Shown one piece after another: positions 17,817-24,996 of a DNA stretch of 32,628 nucleotides. Source of the DNA: Candidatus Delongbacteria bacterium (lineage in GTDB: Bacteria > JAGOEH01). The first letter of the stretch is position 1. The number at the start of each line of letters is the position of its first letter. The translations under genes and the position numbers were made by a program. Location: positions 1-32,628 of the forward strand of contig JAGOEH010000012.1 in NCBI GenBank assembly GCA_017997825.1, in the 5' to 3' direction. The notes beneath the pieces were generated by a model. It was not told the DNA's origin and searched no databases. It saw only the letters and a program-made list of their open reading frames with translations.

Positions 17817-17918
17817 TCAATCCCGATGGACACGGGGTAATTCTTTGACGATCCACCCAACCCATCCTCCAACACTTAAAAACACCAGTAAGGGCATCAC
17901 CATTCCCAAAAGACTCAT
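17817..17918 (-). CDS. 33-residue single-pass membrane micro-protein upstream of the racemase
   Basis: A short frame begins at ATG 17918 with GGGAG 6 nt upstream and ends at TGA 17817-17819, 10 nt before the racemase ATG. It starts MSLLGMVMPLLVFLSVGGWV and ends in a basic tail (KELPRVHRD), so residues 3-23 would form one membrane helix with the positively charged end in the cytoplasm. The ribosome site, the position and the tight spacing support a real gene. Its function is unknown; possibilities are a membrane tether, a regulator, or an aid to translating the racemase. Confidence 0.6.
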   Translation of the reverse strand: MSLLGMVMPLLVFLSVGGWVGWIVKELPRVHRD

Positions 17919-18012
17919 TCTTTTCTCCCATCGGTTCAAAGGATCCTTTAATCACGATTCAATATCGATACCCTATCGTCATATTCAATACTCTAATTGG
18001 GCTGTTCATTAC

Positions 18013-18114
18013 CTATAATCCTGAATCCGGAATAATCCATCCAACCTCTATCATTGACATCAATCCTATCAAAGAGAACAGCATCCGGCTCTTCATCATC
18101 CAGCTGTCATCCAT
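18013..18114 (-). CDS. Possible second 33-residue hydrophobic micro-protein
   Basis: A minus-strand frame from ATG 18114 to TAG 18013-18015 encodes 33 residues (start MDDSWMMKSRMLFSLIGLMS). It has a short hydrophobic middle and a VGWI motif shared with the next micro-protein downstream. It begins about 20 nt after the transcription start predicted from the promoter at 18142-18170. No good Shine-Dalgarno sequence is seen, so it may be chance. Confidence 0.3.
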   Translation of the reverse strand: MDDSWMMKSRMLFSLIGLMSMIEVGWIIPDSGL

Positions 18115-18141
18115 AAAAAGAGAATTCAGATCTTACAGCTA

Positions 18142-18170
18142 CTATAATATGAAATCGACCTAAAAGTCAA
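18142..18170 (-). promoter_or_regulatory. Sigma-70-like promoter for the micro-protein/racemase transcript
   Basis: Minus strand: TTGACT (18170-18165), 17-base spacer, TTATAG (18147-18142); an overlapping TATTAT lies two bases closer. The transcript would carry a leader of about 217 nt before the micro-protein at 17918. It is divergent from the promoter at 18267-18295. Confidence 0.5.
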
Positions 18171-18266
18171 GGACTATTATGAATATTCCAAATCTGAATC
18201 AATGATTATCATCTGAAACCCGAATCAATTTAAAACCGGCATGGATCAATATTATAAATTTTCAGC

Positions 18267-18295
18267 TTGACATTTCGGCAAAAGATGATCATAAT
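18267..18295 (+). promoter_or_regulatory. Sigma-70-like promoter for the tandem nonapeptide-repeat genes
   Basis: TTGACA (18267-18272), 17-base spacer, CATAAT (18290-18295), giving a start near 18302 and a leader of about 48 nt that ends in the GGAGG ribosome site. The box and spacer sequence resemble the promoter at 20657-20685. Confidence 0.7.
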
Positions 18296-18349
18296 ACTGT
18301 AAACAGAGGGATTATTACCAGAGTACTTCACTACTAACGGAGGAAGAGA

Positions 18350-18970
18350 ATGAAAAGCAAGAAATCGATTTTATTTTTAGTTTCAGTGATTTTGTTGGCG
18401 ATTGTGGCTTATTTCGGTTTATTCCATCAGCAGCCCCAACCGGAAGAGATTACCGGAACCCTGGGCGGGGTAGAAAAGGCGCAAAAGCTTCAGGCCACCC
18501 CCCTCAGTGAAGAGGATATCGCCACGTTGAAAACAAAGTATGATGATCTGCTGCAGAGCGCTGATTTTCAGAATATGATCAAATCGGACAAATTCCAGAA
18601 GGTGATGGGCGATGCCAATTTTTACGTATTTTTAGCCAATCCCAGTTTAGTCAATGTGATCGTGCCTACGGCTCAGAGCAAAGAAGTTCAGGCCTTACTG
18701 TTGGACGGGGCGTTTATTCGTGCTCTGAATTCCGGCAACAACCAGCAAATCATGGACGTCATTTACATTCATACCTTGAATGACAACACGGCACTGGTCG
18801 ATGCGCTGATGGATCCCAGCATTCAAAAGGCATTGGCCAACCCGGATTACCAAGCCATCATCCGCAGCCAGGAATTTACATCATTATGTCGGAATTCATC
18901 TTTCGTTTCAGCCTGCTATGCCAATGAACTCCAGGGACTGGTAACCTTAGGCCCTATCGAAATCGAGTGA
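18350..18970 (+). CDS. Membrane-anchored nonapeptide-repeat protein, paralogue 1 of 3
   Basis: A 206-residue protein not matching a family I recognise. Residues 6-24 form one N-terminal membrane helix with lysines before it (MKSKKS), so the body should lie outside the cytoplasm. After a GTLGGVEKAQKL linker and a conserved EEDIATLKTKYDDLLQS segment, large hydrophobic residues recur exactly every 9 positions: Phe73, Phe82, Phe91, Leu100, then Leu149, Ile158, Tyr167, Phe176, Phe185, Leu194. The unit is roughly x-x-F-x-x-h-h-x-[NSD], often followed by Pro (ANPSL, DPSIQ, ANPDY). Cys180 and Cys189 sit one repeat apart and could form a disulfide. The short helices recall STI1/DP-type repeats, which is only an analogy. 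Strong GGAGG site; first gene of a three-copy array. Confidence 0.85.
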   Translation: MKSKKSILFLVSVILLAIVAYFGLFHQQPQPEEITGTLGGVEKAQKLQATPLSEEDIATLKTKYDDLLQSADFQNMIKSDKFQKVMGDANFYVFLANPSLVNVIVPTAQSKEVQALLLDGAFIRALNSGNNQQIMDVIYIHTLNDNTALVDALMDPSIQKALANPDYQAIIRSQEFTSLCRNSSFVSACYANELQGLVTLGPIEIE

Positions 18971-19164
18971 TTGATCCTGATTGAAATGCCTTAACTCATT
19001 CTCTCGGATCCTGTGGCAATCCGTACAATAATTCCTGCCAGGTCAGTGTATAGTGGATGATTGATCTGTTCGCATGAGCGGATGCCTTTGATAACCGAAT
19101 GTATCAGATTATGAAGAACTGCATGCTGTCCGAAAGGTTTTAACCTGTGTCAAGGAGAAAAAGC

Positions 19165-19794
19165 ATGGAAAGTAAGAGTAAACGATCATTACTGATTGTT
19201 ATTACAGTGATTTTAGCGGCAATAGTCATCTATTTCGGTTTATTCCATCAGCAGCCCAAGCCGGAAGAGGTTTCCGGGACCCTGGGGGGAGTGGAAAAGG
19301 CGCAAAAGCTTCAGGGAACCACTCTCAATGAAGAGGATATCGCCACATTGAAAACAAAGTATAATGATCTGCTGCAGAGTGCTGATTTCCAGAACCTGGT
19401 CAAATCGGACAATTTCCAAAAGGTGATGGGTGATGCCAATTTTTACTTAGCTTTAGCCAATCCCAGTTTAGTCAATGTGATCGTACCGACCGCTCAGAGC
19501 AAAGAGATTCAGGGACTGCTGCAGGACAGCCAGTTCATCAAGGCTCTGAATTCCGGCAACAATCAGCAAATCATGGACGTCATTGTCGTTCGCTCATTGG
19601 ACGGCAACACCAATCTGGTCAATGCCCTGATGGATCCCAGCATTCAAAAGGTAATGGCTAATCCGGATTACCAAGCCGTCATCCGCAGCCATGAATTTAC
19701 ATCCTTATGTCAAAATTCATCCTTCGTTTCCGCCTGCCAAGCCAATGAGCTTCAAGGACTGGTAACCTTAGGTCCAGTCGATGTAGTGGAGTGA
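19165..19794 (+). CDS. Membrane-anchored nonapeptide-repeat protein, paralogue 2 of 3
   Basis: A 209-residue protein very similar to paralogue 1 over its whole length, in DNA as well as protein, so the duplication is recent. It has the same membrane helix (about 9-27), the same FGLFHQQPKPEE and GTLGGVEKAQKLQ linkers, the EEDIATLKTKYNDLLQS segment and the two blocks of 9-residue repeats, including ANPSLVNVIVP and DPSIQKVMANPDYQ. The paired cysteines (SLCQNSSFVSAC) are kept. Differences cluster in the middle of the protein. The ATG at 19165 is preferred over the in-frame GTG at 19147 because AAGGAG lies 8 nt before it. The 194-nt space from paralogue 1 has no terminator, only a weak TTGATA/TATGAA pair, so the genes may be co-transcribed. 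Confidence 0.85.
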   Translation: MESKSKRSLLIVITVILAAIVIYFGLFHQQPKPEEVSGTLGGVEKAQKLQGTTLNEEDIATLKTKYNDLLQSADFQNLVKSDNFQKVMGDANFYLALANPSLVNVIVPTAQSKEIQGLLQDSQFIKALNSGNNQQIMDVIVVRSLDGNTNLVNALMDPSIQKVMANPDYQAVIRSHEFTSLCQNSSFVSACQANELQGLVTLGPVDVVE

Positions 19795-19818
19795 AGGTAA
19801 TTTTAATGATATTACCTT
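19794..19818 (+). other. Hairpin between paralogues 2 and 3
   Basis: AAGGTAAT (19794-19801) and ATTACCTT (19811-19818) form an 8-bp stem with a 9-base loop directly at the stop of paralogue 2. No T run follows, so it is unlikely to be a full terminator; it may stabilise the upstream message or reduce read-through into paralogue 3. Confidence 0.45.
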
Positions 19819-19860
19819 ATCGTTTGAGGAGTTCCATAACCGAATTAAAGGAGGAAGAGC

Positions 19861-20472
19861 ATGGAAAGCAAGAGTAAGCGATCATTACTGATCGTTATAA
19901 CCGTGGTTTTAGCGCTTGTGGTCATCTATTTCGGCTTCTTCAATCAAAAACCCAATCCCGATGAATTAGCCGGCACCATCGGTGGAGTGGAAAAGGCCGA
20001 CAAGATTGGGAGTAACCTGACCGAAGAGGATATCGCCACCCTCAAAACCAAATACAATGATCTGATCCAGAGCGCCCCGTTTCAGAATCTGATCAAATCT
20101 CCGATCTTCCAGAAACTCGTCACGGATTCATCATTTATTGCTATCCTGTCGAATCCGGATCTCCGCCAGGACTATGTTGCTTGTCTGGCAGACGGATCAT
20201 TGAAAACCGCGTTGAATATTCCGGCAGTCATCGACCCGGTCCAGAATGCCAGTCCGACCGAAGCCATGATTGAAGCCGGGATATCCCAGGACAGCAAACT
20301 GATCCCGCTTTACGACAATCAGGATTTTCATACGCTTCTGCTAAATCCCGATTACAGAGAACTTCTTATCGACAATGATATTGCGCTTATCGTAGCCAAT
20401 CCCTCCTTTATCGATTGCTGCGCCGGCAACGAGATTCAGTCGCTGGTCACTGTATGCTGCAGTCCGCTATAA
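19861..20472 (+). CDS. Membrane-anchored nonapeptide-repeat protein, paralogue 3 of 3 (diverged)
   Basis: A 203-residue relative of the two preceding proteins. The N-terminal third is nearly the same (MESKSKRSLLIVIT, GGVEKADK, EEDIATLKTKYNDLIQS), but the rest has diverged while keeping the repeat period: Phe74, Phe83, Phe92, Leu101, then Leu147, Phe156, Tyr165, Ile174, Phe183, Ile192. The central part (about 105-145) is new in sequence, and the C-terminus has an altered cysteine set (Cys108, CC at 186-187, CC at 199-200) in place of the single spaced pair. This pattern suggests the same fold with a different surface or partner. GGAGG lies 7 nt before the ATG. A strong terminator follows 35 nt after the stop. 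Confidence 0.83.
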   Translation: MESKSKRSLLIVITVVLALVVIYFGFFNQKPNPDELAGTIGGVEKADKIGSNLTEEDIATLKTKYNDLIQSAPFQNLIKSPIFQKLVTDSSFIAILSNPDLRQDYVACLADGSLKTALNIPAVIDPVQNASPTEAMIEAGISQDSKLIPLYDNQDFHTLLLNPDYRELLIDNDIALIVANPSFIDCCAGNEIQSLVTVCCSPL

Positions 20473-20506
20473 CAATCCAATCCTTCATCATTTGATTCGA
20501 TTCACA

Positions 20507-20543
20507 GGGTTAATCGGAACGCCGTTCCGGTTAGCCCTTTTTT
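20507..20543 (+). terminator. Rho-independent terminator ending the tandem paralogue array
   Basis: GGGTTAATCGGAAC (20507-20520) pairs with GTTCCGGTTAGCCC (20524-20537) along all 14 positions, counting two G-T pairs, with a GCC loop and six T immediately after (20538-20543). Confidence 0.9.
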
Positions 20544-20656
20544 CAGTGATCCATCACCATCAGCTCAGAAAAAATCTGAATCATCACCGAGGAATGAATT
20601 TACATAACCGCAATTATTTCCAATCAACGGAATACTCTGTTGCATAATCTTTCCTA

Positions 20657-20685
20657 TTGACATTTGAGCGGAAAATGCTCATACT
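20657..20685 (+). promoter_or_regulatory. Sigma-70-like promoter for the peptidase-barrel/PrsW operon
   Basis: TTGACA (20657-20662), 17-base spacer, CATACT (20680-20685), start near 20692 and a leader of about 144 nt. The element TTGACATTT...AAAATG-TCATA is shared with the promoter of the repeat-protein array at 18267-18295, so one regulator could act on both. Confidence 0.65.
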
Positions 20686-20835
20686 ATCTTGGTCGATCAT
20701 GGCTCTTAGGTCACGCTATATCTCGGATCTCGATTAAAGAGCGTTTCTGTCGGCAACGTTATTAATGCAAACGGAATTAAACCCGGATTCATGAAATTCA
20801 ATCGGATAAATTGATGTCCCATAACGGAGATTGCC

Positions 20836-23805
20836 ATGCAGAATCGGTTTAAAATTAATTCGGTTCGACCCATCTGTTATTCCACCCTGCTTCTCTCTTT
20901 TATAGTATTAATTGCCTTGCCTTTTGACAATCAGGCCATCCCGCTCAAATTTGTCCAGACCCGTGATATGAAACTGATCCATTACAGTATGGCCCACGAA
21001 TATATTCTGCCCCATCTGGGACGCTGTTACGAAAATTCACTCCATTTTTATCAAAAGCTGTTCGATTACAATCCCAGCCAGCCGACCGGTCTGTTCCTCC
21101 AGGACTTTTCCGATCCTGGAAATGCCGGGGCTACGGCGGTTCCCTATAATTATATCACGGTTTATATCTCCCCATTTTACTATGCTTATGAAAACCTCCC
21201 CACCTATGAACGAATGTCATGGCTGATGAACCATGAGATTGTGCACGTGATTGCCATGGATCAGGCGGCACCGCGTGATCGGTTATTCCGGAATCTCTTT
21301 TTCGGGAAGGTTCTTCCCGAACCGGAGAATCCGATCAGCCTGTTCTACGGTTTTCTGACCAGCCCCCGCCGATATGCCCCTCGCTGGTATCATGAAGGCA
21401 TTGCCTGTTTTCTTGAAACCTGGACCAACCAGGGCAACGGACGGATTTTGAATCCCTATTATGAAATGGAATTCCGAAGTCTGGTTCAGGGTCAGGATCA
21501 TATCTATGATGCCGTCGGACTGGAATCGGAAGGCACGGCCATCGATTTTCAGGTCGGAAGTATGTCCTATCTTTACGGAACCCGTTTTTTCGGGTATCTG
21601 GCCCATCGTTACGGTCCCGACAAGCTGATTGAATGGTGTAAACGTGACCCAGGATCTCGGGCCTATTTTTCCAGCCAGTTTAAAAATGTTTATTCCCGGG
21701 ATCTGAACAGCATCTGGTCGGAATGGATCGACTATGAAATCCAGTGGCAGACCGGCAATCTGGAACGACTGCGTCAAAATCCGGTCACCCGGGGAAAACA
21801 GATTACCGACCGGAAGCTGGGTTCGGTTTCCCGTCCCTGGTTCGACCGGAAAGACTCATGTCTCTATTTGGCTGTCCTCTATCCAGGGGAATTGGGAAGG
21901 ATCATCCGGCTGGATATCCGGACCGGAACAATCAAACGCCTGTGCGACATTAAGGACGCCATCCCCTATGCCGTATCCTCTCTGGCTTATGACGAATCCG
22001 GCCGGAAGCTCTTTTTCACCACCGATAACAAACACTACCGGGATCTCAACCAAATCGATATCGAGACCGGAAAAACCCGACGGCTGATTACTGATCTGCG
22101 GGCCGGCGACCTGACTTTTAACCCGGCCGATCGCACTCTATGGGGTGTCCGGCGTAATAACGGCATATCCACCATCATCGTTATTCGGGAGCCCTATACC
22201 GACTGGACGGCCCTTTATGCCTTTCCTTACGGCCATGATCCCTACGATCTGGATATCTCACCGGACGGCCGGTATCTGTCCGCCGCCCTATCCGACATTT
22301 CCGGCAAACAGCGGCTGGTCCTGATGTCGCCCGAAAAATTACTGAAAGGGGATCCGGCCTGTGATACCCTCTACGATTTCGATGTCAGCTCCCCCACCAA
22401 TTTTGTCTTTTCACCCGACGGCCGGCACCTGTTCGGATCATCCTATTATTCGGGTGTTTCCAATATCTATCGCTACGATCTGGAAGAGCGGGATATCTTT
22501 ATCCTGACCAACAGCGAAACCGGGCTGTTCCGCCCGGTACCGGTCACTCCGGATTCACTGATTGCGTTTCAGCACAGCGCTCATGGATTCAATCCCATCT
22601 GGATCCGGAATCAACCCCAGGAAAAAGTCAGCGCCATTCTGTACCAGGGACAGCAGATCGTCGAGAAATACCCTCACGTCAAAGAATGGTTTCCGGGATC
22701 TCCCAAATCGATTCCGCTGGACAGTATGATCACAGCCAAAGGAGACTACCACCAAATTGGCGATCTGAAACTGCGATCCGCCTATCCGATCGTCGAAGGA
22801 TACAAGGATTATGCCGCGGTAGGGTATCGGATGAGTTTCATGAACAGCCTGGCCATCACCCGTCTAAACCTTAACTTTTCAGTATCTCCCAGCCAGGATA
22901 CACCGGAATCGGAGCGGTATCACCTTGGAATTCAATTCAAGCATTGGTTCTGGACCCTCAAAGCCGGTTACAATACGGCGGATTTTTATGATCTGTTCGG
23001 CCCGACCAAAGTCAGCCGCAAAGGACATTTCGGTTCGATCGGCTACAAAAAAAGCCTGATTTTCGATACTCCCCGTTTACTGGATCTGGATATCCAGCTG
23101 GCCGGTTATGGAGGACTCGAGCGGCTGCCCGAATCCCAGAATATTGCCGCGGATTACTCTGAAATGGTCAGCCTGAAGAGCGGTCTGGATTACCAATTTC
23201 TGCAAAAATCCCTGGGAGCCGTGGATGATGAAAAAGGCTATCATCTGAGACTCGATGGGCAAACCAACCTGGTCAACCGCCACCTCTATCCCCGATTGAT
23301 GCTGAAAACCGATTGGGGTTTTCCCCTTCCTTTCCCCCACAGTTCGCTGTGGCTCCGGAATACCTGCGGTTTTTCGTCCGGTAAGCGGGACAATCCGTTT
23401 GCCAATTTCTATTTTGGGGGATTCGGCAACAACTGGGTGGATTATCAGAGTGAAAAACGCTATCTTGAGTATTACAGCTTCCCAGGCATGGAAATCAACG
23501 CTCTGGGAGGTACCCGGTTCAACCGGGCCATGCTGGAATGCCACCTGCCTCCGGTTCGATTCAGCCGGACAGGCAACAGCCTGCTTTATCTCCGATGGGC
23601 CCGGATTTCCATGTTCGGTTCAAGCCTGATTACCAATCCCGACCACGCTTCTTCCCGCCGAGAGGTTTACAACTTGGGTTCTCAACTTGACCTGCAGGCC
23701 ATATTTATGTCGCTGCACAACCTGACCCTATCGTTAGGTTATGCCGTAGCATTGGAAGATCGTGAAACATCCAACGAATTCATGCTCTCGTTGAAACTGT
23801 TTTAA
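20836..23805 (+). CDS. Secreted HExxH peptidase / TolB-like propeller / outer-membrane barrel chimera (copy 2)
   Basis: A 989-residue exported protein with the same plan as the protein at 4410-7286. A signal peptide (hydrophobic about 14-30) precedes a gluzincin-like domain. The zinc motif is HEIVH at 133-137, with RWYHEGIACFLET at 183-195 giving the third ligand Glu187, as in peptidase MA proteins. Residues 310-590 form a TolB/WD40-like propeller (ISPDGRYLSA, FSPDGRHLFG). The last third, from about 640, has alternating beta strands of an outer-membrane barrel and ends MLSLKLF. Zinc site and third ligand are intact, so it should be active. The two copies are clearly diverged, so they are old paralogues. 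GGAG lies 7 nt before the ATG. A PrsW-type protease gene starts 18 nt downstream. Confidence 0.82.
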   Translation: MQNRFKINSVRPICYSTLLLSFIVLIALPFDNQAIPLKFVQTRDMKLIHYSMAHEYILPHLGRCYENSLHFYQKLFDYNPSQPTGLFLQDFSDPGNAGATAVPYNYITVYISPFYYAYENLPTYERMSWLMNHEIVHVIAMDQAAPRDRLFRNLFFGKVLPEPENPISLFYGFLTSPRRYAPRWYHEGIACFLETWTNQGNGRILNPYYEMEFRSLVQGQDHIYDAVGLESEGTAIDFQVGSMSYLYGTRFFGYLAHRYGPDKLIEWCKRDPGSRAYFSSQFKNVYSRDLNSIWSEWIDYEIQWQTGNLERLRQNPVTRGKQITDRKLGSVSRPWFDRKDSCLYLAVLYPGELGRIIRLDIRTGTIKRLCDIKDAIPYAVSSLAYDESGRKLFFTTDNKHYRDLNQIDIETGKTRRLITDLRAGDLTFNPADRTLWGVRRNNGISTIIVIREPYTDWTALYAFPYGHDPYDLDISPDGRYLSAALSDISGKQRLVLMSPEKLLKGDPACDTLYDFDVSSPTNFVFSPDGRHLFGSSYYSGVSNIYRYDLEERDIFILTNSETGLFRPVPVTPDSLIAFQHSAHGFNPIWIRNQPQEKVSAILYQGQQIVEKYPHVKEWFPGSPKSIPLDSMITAKGDYHQIGDLKLRSAYPIVEGYKDYAAVGYRMSFMNSLAITRLNLNFSVSPSQDTPESERYHLGIQFKHWFWTLKAGYNTADFYDLFGPTKVSRKGHFGSIGYKKSLIFDTPRLLDLDIQLAGYGGLERLPESQNIAADYSEMVSLKSGLDYQFLQKSLGAVDDEKGYHLRLDGQTNLVNRHLYPRLMLKTDWGFPLPFPHSSLWLRNTCGFSSGKRDNPFANFYFGGFGNNWVDYQSEKRYLEYYSFPGMEINALGGTRFNRAMLECHLPPVRFSRTGNSLLYLRWARISMFGSSLITNPDHASSRREVYNLGSQLDLQAIFMSLHNLTLSLGYAVALEDRETSNEFMLSLKLF

Positions 23806-23823
23806 CCCTTTGATCCGCTGATT

Positions 23824-24849
23824 ATGCCTAATAACTTTATCTTTTTCATCGCTTTGTTTCCTGTTCTGATCTACCTGGGGCTGTTGCTTTTCATGGATAG
23901 CTATAAACTGGTCCGAACGGCTCAGGTTCTATCGGTCGTCGGATATGGCATCCTGGCTGCCCTGCTCTCCTGGGGCATCAACACCGTTCTGATCGATACC
24001 ATCTCGATCCAGTTCTCGTCCTATTCCCGTTGGATCGCCCCTTGGATCGAAGAAAGTGTTAAGGCTTTCTTCATTCTCATTCTATTGAAAAAATCCCGGC
24101 TGGCATTTCTGGTGGACAGTCTGATTTATGGATTTGCAGTCGGTACCGGATTCGCCCTGATTGAGAATATCTACTATTACCTCCATCTCCACTCCGTAAA
24201 TCCCGCCATTTGGATTATTCGGGGAATCGGAACGGCAGTCATGCATGGAGGATGTACCGCCATCTTCGCCCTGATCACCAAACGACTGTACGACGGTTCT
24301 TGGCTGCGGGCCTGGCGGTGGGCGATTCCAGGGTTGGCCATCGCCGGTCTGCTTCACGCTATGTTCAATATGGTTTACTTTCATCCGATCGTGACGTCAA
24401 TCATCCAAGTCATATTGTTTCCCGTCATTGTCATTCCCATCTATCGTCAAAGTGAACGAAACCTGAAAAACTGGTTGGAAATCGGGATGGATACCGATAT
24501 AGAATTGCTCGAATCCATCAAATCCGGCCGGATTCTGCAAACCCGAATCGGGATTTATCTCCAATCACTCAAGGATCGGTTCACACCCATTATATTGGGA
24601 GACATGCTGTGCTATCTCCAGATTCACTTGGAGCTGGCCGTTCGGGCCAAGGGTGTTCTGCTTTTGCGGGAAGTCAACATGAATTTGCCCGACGATCCCG
24701 ATATCCAGGCTAAATTTACCGAACTGGAGTATCTGAAAAGAAACATTGGCCCCACCGGCCGCCACATCATCGACACCTTCATTCATTATAATACCCGCGA
24801 TCTCTGGCATATTTATTTCCTAACCCCCAACCAACTCCCTAAGAAATAA
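23824..24849 (+). CDS. PrsW-family intramembrane protease
   Basis: A 341-residue membrane protein with about eight helices and the family signatures. EESVK at 76-80 holds the paired glutamates; GTGFALIEN at 107-115 adds Glu114; RGIGTAVMHGG at 133-143 adds His141; and LLHAMFN at 176-182 adds His178. In Bacillus subtilis PrsW cuts the anti-sigma factor RsiW; related CPBP-type enzymes do other intramembrane cleavages. A soluble C-terminal region of about 130 residues (from 210) follows the membrane core and is longer than in short PrsW forms; its role is unknown. Starting 18 nt after the peptidase-barrel gene with no promoter between, it is probably co-transcribed with it. No anti-sigma factor gene is nearby. 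Confidence 0.87.
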   Translation: MPNNFIFFIALFPVLIYLGLLLFMDSYKLVRTAQVLSVVGYGILAALLSWGINTVLIDTISIQFSSYSRWIAPWIEESVKAFFILILLKKSRLAFLVDSLIYGFAVGTGFALIENIYYYLHLHSVNPAIWIIRGIGTAVMHGGCTAIFALITKRLYDGSWLRAWRWAIPGLAIAGLLHAMFNMVYFHPIVTSIIQVILFPVIVIPIYRQSERNLKNWLEIGMDTDIELLESIKSGRILQTRIGIYLQSLKDRFTPIILGDMLCYLQIHLELAVRAKGVLLLREVNMNLPDDPDIQAKFTELEYLKRNIGPTGRHIIDTFIHYNTRDLWHIYFLTPNQLPKK

Positions 24850-24894
24850 CTCCGGTTATAATCCATTCCTTATCCGGATTTTGTCTGAATCCGC

Positions 24895-24923
24895 TTGCAT
24901 TTTAACATCGAAATCATTATTTT
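24895..24923 (+). promoter_or_regulatory. Sigma-70-like promoter for the heavy-metal efflux block
   Basis: TTGCAT (24895-24900), 17-base spacer, TATTTT (24918-24923), start near 24930 and a leader of about 67 nt. The boxes are off-consensus, which would suit an activated, metal-responsive promoter, but no operator is recognised. Confidence 0.5.
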
Positions 24924-24996
24924 ATGGAGATTTCGAATGGATTGAAGAAAACGGATCGTTCCTGGACTAACTGACCTTGAATCTAAGAGGCTCACG

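Noticed and set aside
18350-20472. Idea that the three repeat genes form a toxin-immunity or CRISPR-like array
   Set aside because: They are full coding genes with membrane helices; no short direct DNA repeats with spacers, toxin domain or immunity pairing is visible.
20692-20835. Riboswitch in the 144-nt leader of the peptidase-PrsW operon
   Set aside because: No recognisable conserved riboswitch core or paired layout could be seen by eye.
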